Below, piece by piece: positions 7,228 through 12,537 of a stretch of DNA of 12,537 bases (the first letter of the stretch is position 1; each line of letters starts with the position of its first letter). The notes below the pieces were generated by a model. The model was not told where the DNA came from. It was given only the letters and a program-made list of their open reading frames with translations, and ran no database searches. A program made the position numbers and the translations under genes. Source of the DNA: Podila epigama (lineage: Eukaryota > Mortierellomycota > Mortierellomycetes > Mortierellales > Mortierellaceae); contig JAAAVE010000472.1 of the NCBI GenBank assembly GCA_015679605.1, forward strand, positions 976-13,512, written 5' to 3'.

Positions 7228-9600
7228 ATGTCCGTCGCTTCAGTTATTCGCATCGGCACCCGATACACCTCCGCCTCCACCAAAAAGACATTGCAGACCA
7301 CCTCCATTGGTCCTCTTCCACGATGCTTCTCAGTTCTCGGAGCAAGAAGATTAGGCTCACCCATGCCACACCTCGGAACTACACTCAAAGGTGAGGAAAA
7401 TACATACAGTACAACTTGAAACGAGAGAGTCAACCTAGGATGGATCGGACATGTTGACACTCTACAAGAAAAAAAATAACCGACCGCATGGTTTACTTCC
7501 CACGATCTGATCCTGGTGATCACCTTACTCACACTACACCTGTTTCCTTGTCTTGCACCACTCGCCTTATTTCTTCTTGACTGGATCGGAAAATAATAGG
7601 ATATGGCCAAGCCGTTGGATGCGCGCCATCCGTATTCAGTCAGCAGGTACAAGCTCGCAACCTCTCAAAGACATGTCACATATTGTAACGAACAAGTTGA
7701 ATTGGATTTTTCGGCTAACCAGATGTCACTCTTTATTCCATTGCTTTACTTCTTTTTAGCGTTCATTCCATGCATCAAGTATGTGTATACTTTGTCAAGA
7801 TTGGGATCAACGGAAAAAAATATGGACCACGCCACTCACCATTCACTTTGTAACCCTACTCTGATCTCTATAGCCCCAACCGATGCGAGTCAGCAGGATC
7901 CTTACACTCTTCTAGGAGTCAAGAAGAGTGCGACTCAAGCAGAGATCAAAAAGGCTTACTATGGGGTATGCTTGTACACTTGCAAAATATTGAATATATT
8001 TCATGTGGTCTACTTCAGAGGAACGGGATGAAAGAAAAGGAGAGCCATAGTAACACCCATATTTCGTATTTTTTTTTCTTTCAACTTCTTTCATGTAGCT
8101 TGCCAAGCAATACCATCCCGATACCAACAAGGATCCAGCAGCACGCGAAAAGTTTGTTCAGATCCAGGAAGCCTATGAGATTCTCTCGGATGAACAAAAG
8201 AAGGCGCAGTATGATGAGTTTGGCCATGCAGGATTTAACGGCGGTTCTCCTCATGGTGCTGGAGGTTTCCCTGGTGGTTTCCCAGGCGGATTCCCTGGAG
8301 GTGCTGGTGGCTTTGGCAACTTTGAGGATGTTTTTGACTTTTTTGGAGGTGGATTTGGAGGTCCTCGTGGATCCCGCAACTCTGGATTCTCTAGCGTTGG
8401 TGAGGACTTGGAGGTAAGGAATACAGGACTTTTTTTTTTTTTTGCTTTTTTGCTTTTTTGCCATGATTCATCTCGGTTCATCTTTGCCTAAATGAAGAAA
8501 TGGCGAATATTTCGAATATTTCAACTAACGAACAATTCTATCGTTGTCCTCTCGTTCTTCTATCTTTCTAGGTTCCACTTGTGATCGACTTTATGGAGGC
8601 TGTGAAGGGAGCATCAAAGAAGATTATGGTCGATCCGATCCGTACCTGCGACCCTTGTCATGGATTCGGCACCAAGAGTGGAAAGGCGCCTGATACGTGC
8701 AAAGTCTGTCATGGAACAGGTCAGCAAAAGATCTCTCTCCAGGGATTCCATATGGCCGCACCCTGCCAGGCTTGTGGTGGTGTCGGTACCATGCTCCAAA
8801 AGGGCAAGGAATGTAACACCTGTGGAGGTGTTGGTCGTGTTCGTGTGCATGAATCTGTTGATGTTCACATTCCACCAGGTACGTCTAGAGGCATTTTGTT
8901 ACTTTTATCACTGGAGGATTCGCAAAGTTTGTATCAAAGTATTCTGATTGACCAATGTTACCCATTCACATTAGGTGCCGATGAGGGTGTCCGTATTCGA
9001 TTGAGCGGTAAAGGAAATGCACCAGTGCAGGGAGAGGGTCGATCGGGTGACCTGTTTGTTCGTCTGAGGGTTAAGCCCTCAGCACTCTTCAAGCGCCAGG
9101 GCGCCGATGTGTACACGGAGACGACGATTCCCTTCACGACTGCAGCATTGGGTGGCACTGTCAAGATCCCAACGGTTGATGGTGAGGTCGAACTCAAGGT
9201 GCCCTCAGGCACTCAGCCAAACGATGTCACTCGTCTGTCAAAGCGTGGTATCCAGCGATTGAACCGTTCGGATAAGGGTGATCAGTTTGTGACTCTGAAG
9301 GTCACCTTGCCAAAGAACTTGAGCAAGACCCAGCGTGACATTTTGAACCATTTCGCTGAGGTGACCTATGGTACCTCTCCTTCATCATCATCTTCTTCTT
9401 CATCTTCTTCTTCATCATCTTCTTCATCATCCTCTTCATCATCACCATCATCATCATCATCAAGTTCATCCAGCGACAAGAAGTCGGATGATTCTTCTTC
9501 ATCGTCTTCTGGAGGATTCTTCAAGTCAACCTTTGACAAACTCAAGGACAAATTGCACCACGACGATACCAAGAAGGATGCGAAGGATGACACCAAGTAA
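7228..9600 (+). CDS. MDJ1: mitochondrial class A J-domain chaperone (Mdj1/DNAJA3 type)
   Basis: An Hsp40 co-chaperone that would stimulate the ATPase of matrix Hsp70 and bind unfolded proteins. Exons: 7228-7390, 7600-7646, 7760-7778, 7874-7965, 8099-8413, 8572-8878, 8975-9600, totalling 522 residues. All six introns are GT-AG and phases agree throughout. Residues 1-77 are basic and Ser/Thr-rich with almost no acidic residues, as in a mitochondrial presequence, ending in RSFHAST. The J domain (85-150) has HPD at 113-115. A Gly/Phe/Pro-rich linker (about 150-205) contains FEDVFDFF. The zinc domain has four CxxCxGxG motifs (Cys238/241, 255/258, 277/280, 293/296), so both zinc sites look intact. 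The C-terminal substrate-binding domains span about 308-445. Unusually, a serine run of about 30 residues (449-481) precedes a Lys/Asp-rich tail with [15 protein letters not shown]. The ATG has the AAAA context favoured in fungi. It converges on the Tvp38 gene. The class is certain. Mdj1 rather than an ER or cytosolic paralogue rests on the presequence. Confidence 0.94.
7760..7778 (+). other. 19-nt microexon (exon 3 of the chaperone gene)
   Basis: The exon CGT TCA TTC CAT GCA TCA A encodes RSFHAS and the first base of the next Thr codon. A CTAAC branch site (7715-7719) and TTCTTTTTAG acceptor precede it, and a GTATGT donor follows at 7779. Exon 2 ends in phase 0 and exon 4 begins in phase 1, exactly what a 19-nt insert needs. 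R-S/T-F-H-x-S is the usual motif near presequence cleavage in fungal matrix proteins, which supports the call independently of the splice sites. Confidence 0.78.
8879..8974 (+). other. in-frame, stopless intron 6 of the chaperone gene
   Basis: GTACGT to TTAG, 96 nt, with a CTGAT-like branch near 8944. The length is a multiple of three and it has no stop in the coding phase, so an unspliced message would still be translated with 32 extra residues (TSRGILLLL... to ...YPFTLG). Removing it joins PPG to [13 protein letters not shown], which matches the conserved start of the C-terminal domain in DnaJ proteins, so the spliced form is the functional one. Confidence 0.9.
9382..9474 (+). repeat. serine-codon tract in the chaperone tail
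   Basis: Trinucleotide-like DNA made almost wholly of TCA, TCT and TCC codons, ending in AGT/AGC, encodes about 30 serines broken by one proline. The mixture of synonymous codons argues against a recent pure-repeat expansion and suggests the amino acid run itself is maintained or old. The reverse strand is open as an Asp/Glu run, which is only its shadow. Confidence 0.85.
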
Positions 9601-9768
9601 ACGACCCTAGTTTTTTTATATGTTGTTGATAATCTCTACAATAAAGAAATATACTCTTGGGAAAACATGTATATGGCGAATAAAACAAATGATACATGGA
9701 CAAGGAATAAACAAAGAGTATGTGACTAGTGAATGGCATTTTCACCTGGTTGGACCGCTGAGGTCGAC
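9601..9768. other. convergent intergenic gap with chaperone poly(A) signal
   Basis: Only 168 bp separate the stops of the convergent chaperone and Tvp38 genes. AATAAA at 9640-9645 lies 40 nt past the chaperone stop, and further copies near 9679 and 9708 are also on the plus strand. I see no canonical hexamer for the minus-strand gene here, so its 3' end probably uses a variant signal or runs into the chaperone gene. Confidence 0.6.
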
Positions 9769-12024
9769 TCAGGTCGTTCCTAAAATGGAGAAAGATGGGC
9801 GCGGTGAATGACCTCGATGAAATGGTGTAGCTGAACTAGTCGTCGTTGTAGTGGTGCTGGCCATCGTTGTTGTGGTTGTATGAGCTCTCATTTCGATCGA
9901 TGAAGTTCCATGCCTGTTGTTATGCCAGGATGAATCATGATTGTGCTCCAACAAACCATCATGCCCACGCTCGATATCATTCCTCTCTTGATCGTCTTCT
10001 TGTAAAAAGTCACTCTCGTCTGATCCACTGTCAGAATCTTGCACCTCATCACCATCGTCATCGTATATCCTTCCCCGATGCAAGTCGCTCTCACGATGTT
10101 GTCGGTACTGTGTAAAGAGAGCCTGCCCTTCATCCTGCTGTTCTCCTTCTACTTCCTCATCGTCCAGGTACGCACCTCCAACAAAGTCGGACGAGATTCT
10201 GTTATGATGATTAGCGAGATCAATCGAAGGAAGATACTCTTGTCCGCCCATGAACTCATTAGATCCTCTTGCTCCTCCTCCTCCTCCTACTGCTGATGCA
10301 TTCCTATGAGTATGGCGTCCAGGGGATGAAAAGGCACTTGATGATCCCATGCCAAGAGTAGATCGACTCTCTCTTCTTTTCCTGCGTCGTTCTATCCGGA
10401 TTCCTTCACTCGCTGCAATCTCACGTTTGGCTACGATCCATACATGAGCGCTGACAGCAATGCCCAAAAGCATGCTAAAGATCATAACAAAGACCTTGAT
10501 ATTACGTCCGTAGGGTGATGGTGGAACTCCGGGTTCAGTACCTGATCCAGGTGTGGTCTGATCTGGAAGTTTGGAAGGATCACCCGGTACAGGTGCAGGT
10601 GCAGGTGGCAAGGGTGCCAAGGATGAAAGTGTTGAACCAATGTAGACATGGAGTGTCAATTTGGTGAGCGAGACGGCTGTTGCGAGGGCAAATGTCTTGA
10701 GAGGGATGTGCGTGGCGGAAAGGGCGAGGTTGAGGAGGTTGAACGGATAGGGCGCCAAACGGATGAGAAGCAGAAGCTACAAGGGTATACATATCAAAGC
10801 AAGGGGGTGTATGTGTGTGAGTGCATTGTGGGCTGTTTTGTCAAGGAGGTGTTCCTGTGCAAAACCATGGGTCATGGGCATATATCATATTGCTGTGTTC
10901 AAGAATCTACTACTAAAAAAAAAAAAAAAAAAAAGGGATCTTTTTGTAACAGTTGGTTTGTACCTTGAATCCTCGCTTCTCGACAGCCTTGACGATGCTC
11001 TTCATGCTTTGATTCTTGGCCATCAAAGTCCGAACCTGCTTCTTAAAGTATCTTCGGCCGAGATAGAAGCAGGCGACAGACCCAAGCAATGCGGATGAAT
11101 ATGCAATGAGAAATCCGTACGCAAACCCATACACATAGCCTGCGTTGAGTGGGTGAAAAAGAAAAAAAGTTTGGAGAGAGAGAGAGAAAGTCGAAAGTTA
11201 AACTAATGACCCCAGCCAAACAATGGATGCGATGTGGCGTGTTGTGATGCGGTGGTGGTGTGGTGTAACAACAAGGCATTTGGTACTCCAGACCAAGTAG
11301 AGTGTTGTGTGTTGTGTTCATGGTGGAAAGAAAAAAATGAAGACTGCACACGAGGGGGGGACTGTACTGTACCTGACATGGCGATGAACGACGAATATCC
11401 AAGGATGGGCGGGAAGGCAGTAAGAAACATTCCGATCATGATCAATGGCGGACCTCTACGTGTTGAAGCGAGGAGCCCCCCCCCCCAAGATGAAATGTGA
11501 GTAGGAAAAGGGGATTTTTCAGATATGGAGGAGTGATGATGAAGGACGAGGACGAGGACATGATTCGACTTTAGACAGTGTTCGGACAACAGTTACACTT
11601 ACCCGCTTCCAAGTCCCTTGATATGAATGGCGATAGCATCCAGTAATTGAAAGATCCTTGTGTGAAACCCTACAAAGAAGGCGATGCCAGCGACTGCAAA
11701 CATGAGCCAGAGCCCGACCCAGAACCAGGGGCGGACAGCCAAAGGAAGTGTCTCCCTAAGCTGGAGTAAGAGTCCTATTGCCCATTGGATGATGCGTACG
11801 GGGAATGAGCCGAGGCCAGTCCTGTTTCCAGAAGGTGCTGCGGCTTGAATGCTGCTTGAGGTATGTACAGGGGCTGCAGGAGCCAGGAGAGAGCTCCGGC
11901 TACTTTCTTCAAGGAGACTAGGGTGATGACTGTGATTTGTATGTTGTTGATGATGATTATGATATTGATGGTGCTCCCCTGATGACAGGGTTATTGAGGA
12001 TGCCGTGAGGACAGTGGCACTCAT
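9769..12024 (-). CDS. TVP38: Tvp38/DedA-family (SNARE_assoc, VTT) membrane protein
   Basis: An integral membrane protein of the family containing yeast Golgi Tvp38. Family members are linked to Golgi/endosome membranes and, in TMEM41B/VMP1/DedA relatives, to lipid scrambling. The role here is inferred. Exons on the minus strand: 12024-11603, 11455-11373, 11139-10964, 10776-9769. Introns are 147, 233 and 187 nt, all GT-AG with agreeing phases, giving 562 residues. Residues 1-98 are hydrophilic with a His-rich patch (18-34). A membrane helix lies at about 100-121. The VTT core (about 142-280) has FPPILGYSS, GFAYGFLIAYSSALLG, then RLAPYPFN and LTLHVYIGSTL, the conserved re-entrant-loop and Arg-Pro-x-Pro regions. 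A Pro-rich linker (282-313) and last helix (321-343) follow. The cytosolic tail (344-562) has a basic cluster RRRKRR, an acidic Asp/Glu part (about 430-505) and Thr runs. Yeast Tvp38 is about 337 residues, so both ends are long here. I chose the start as the first ATG of the open exon. Confidence 0.92.
10915..10934. repeat. A20 homopolymer in Tvp38 intron 3
   Basis: Twenty A residues on the plus strand (T20 on the coding strand) lie about 30 nt inside the donor of the third Tvp38 intron. This is a slippage-prone tract with no predicted effect on coding. Confidence 0.9.
11476..11486. repeat. C11 homopolymer in Tvp38 intron 1
   Basis: Eleven C residues (G11 on the coding strand) end about 21 nt upstream of the intron 1 acceptor at 11456, where a pyrimidine tract would be expected. 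A long G run at this place is unusual for a fungal intron and is also a likely sequencing-error site. Confidence 0.9.
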
Positions 12025-12537
12025 GCTGAGTTTTGCTGTGTGCGTTCGTCCTATTGACTGAGCGTTTTCGTCCTTCTTTCTATCAGTCTTGCCTGGTTGT
12101 GAGGATTGTGATGAACGTTCAGATAAAGAAAAGTGTCCTTTTCAAGAAGGCAAAAAAAGAGAGCCTTGTTTAAGATTTCAGACCAAGGATGGATGGAATT
12201 CAAAGGAACGCTTTCTCGACCGAGAATGAAATGAGCTGGTACGCTTTCTTGAGATGAGGGACAGAGGGATGAATAGGGAGAGTAGATGGATGAGAGAGAT
12301 GGAAACAAAGATGGGCAAAAAATAAAGACTTTGAGTGCAAAAGTTAAAGTTGTGTTGAGTTGAGTTGAGTTTGAGTTTTGTGCGCAGACCGTTTTTACTC
12401 TTTTTTTTCTTTGTCTGTGCGGGTAAAACGTCAAAAAGCATCTGTCGCGTGCTTGCACGCGTCGGTGGCTTGGCTCTTTTCACTTACAGAGGTCTGGGAG
12501 GCTACACACATTACAAAAAAAAAAAAAAAAAAAAAAC
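12025..12537. other. Tvp38 upstream region and window edge
   Basis: No supportable gene. On the minus strand a GTAAGT donor-like site (12486-12481) could begin a leader intron of the Tvp38 gene, with an acceptor such as CAACCAG near 12095, but this is weak. TTGAG occurs three times in tandem at 12355-12369 with one more shifted copy to 12375. The window ends in an A22 run (12515-12536), which may be a contig end. Confidence 0.5.

Noticed and set aside
6819-7394. 191-codon plus-strand frame ahead of the chaperone gene
   Set aside because: Mostly Phe/Ser/Pro from pyrimidine-rich promoter and leader DNA. It runs out of frame through the chaperone first exon, which has the better start context and the targeting sequence.
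7391-7873. Single 483-nt intron between chaperone exon 1 and the J domain
   Set aside because: Its ends are phase-compatible, but it contains two phase-matched small exons, one encoding RSFHAS behind a good branch site and acceptor, so the three-intron model is preferred. The single-intron form remains possible as an exon-skipping product.
9302-9596. Minus-strand Asp/Glu and Met/Lys runs opposite the chaperone tail
   Set aside because: Shadows of the serine codon tract, with no independent signals.
1-12537. Transposons, CRISPR arrays, gene cluster or viral remnants
   Set aside because: I saw no terminal inverted repeats, transposase or reverse-transcriptase motifs, spaced direct repeats, or biosynthetic enzyme genes on either strand.

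Overview
The window looks like nuclear DNA of a filamentous fungus, probably an early-diverging one of the Mortierellomycota/Mucoromycota type. That placement is an inference from gene style, not from a marker. The evidence is split genes with short GT-AG introns (about 70-230 nt), several with CTAAC/CTGAT-like branch sites, AT-rich intergenic DNA full of A/T homopolymers, and proteins carrying fungal low-complexity tracts (His/Gln, Glu-Gln, poly-Ser). There are no bacterial operons, tRNA or rRNA genes, CRISPR arrays or intact mobile elements.

Layout. 1-1480: no gene I can support. 1485-2270 (+): a candidate three-exon gene of unknown function, supported by matching splice sites and reading phase. 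2757-4469 (-): a C2H2 zinc-finger transcription factor of 570 residues, with a possible short upstream coding exon (4929-4949) and a possible alternative C-terminal exon (2516-2690). 4470-7227: a long divergent intergenic and leader region, rich in simple repeats. 7228-9600 (+): a seven-exon gene for a mitochondrial class A J-domain chaperone (Mdj1/DNAJA3 type, 522 residues). It includes a 19-nt microexon that supplies the typical mitochondrial leader motif RSFHAS. 9769-12024 (-): a four-exon gene for a Tvp38/DedA-family (SNARE_assoc/VTT) membrane protein of 562 residues. 12025-12537: upstream DNA ending in an A22 run at the window edge.

The three well-supported genes do not form a pathway: one acts in the nucleus, one in the mitochondrial matrix and one in Golgi/endosomal membranes. 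The zinc-finger and chaperone genes are divergent across about 2.3-2.8 kb. The chaperone and Tvp38 genes are convergent with only 168 bp between stop codons. The candidate 5' gene and the zinc-finger gene are also convergent, and their poly(A) signals suggest overlapping 3' ends. All exon models were read by eye from splice signals and phase, with no RNA evidence. I do not see a novel multi-gene system. The points most worth checking are the microexon, the stopless in-frame last intron of the chaperone gene, the splice donor that overlaps the zinc-finger stop codon, and the unrecognised spliced gene.
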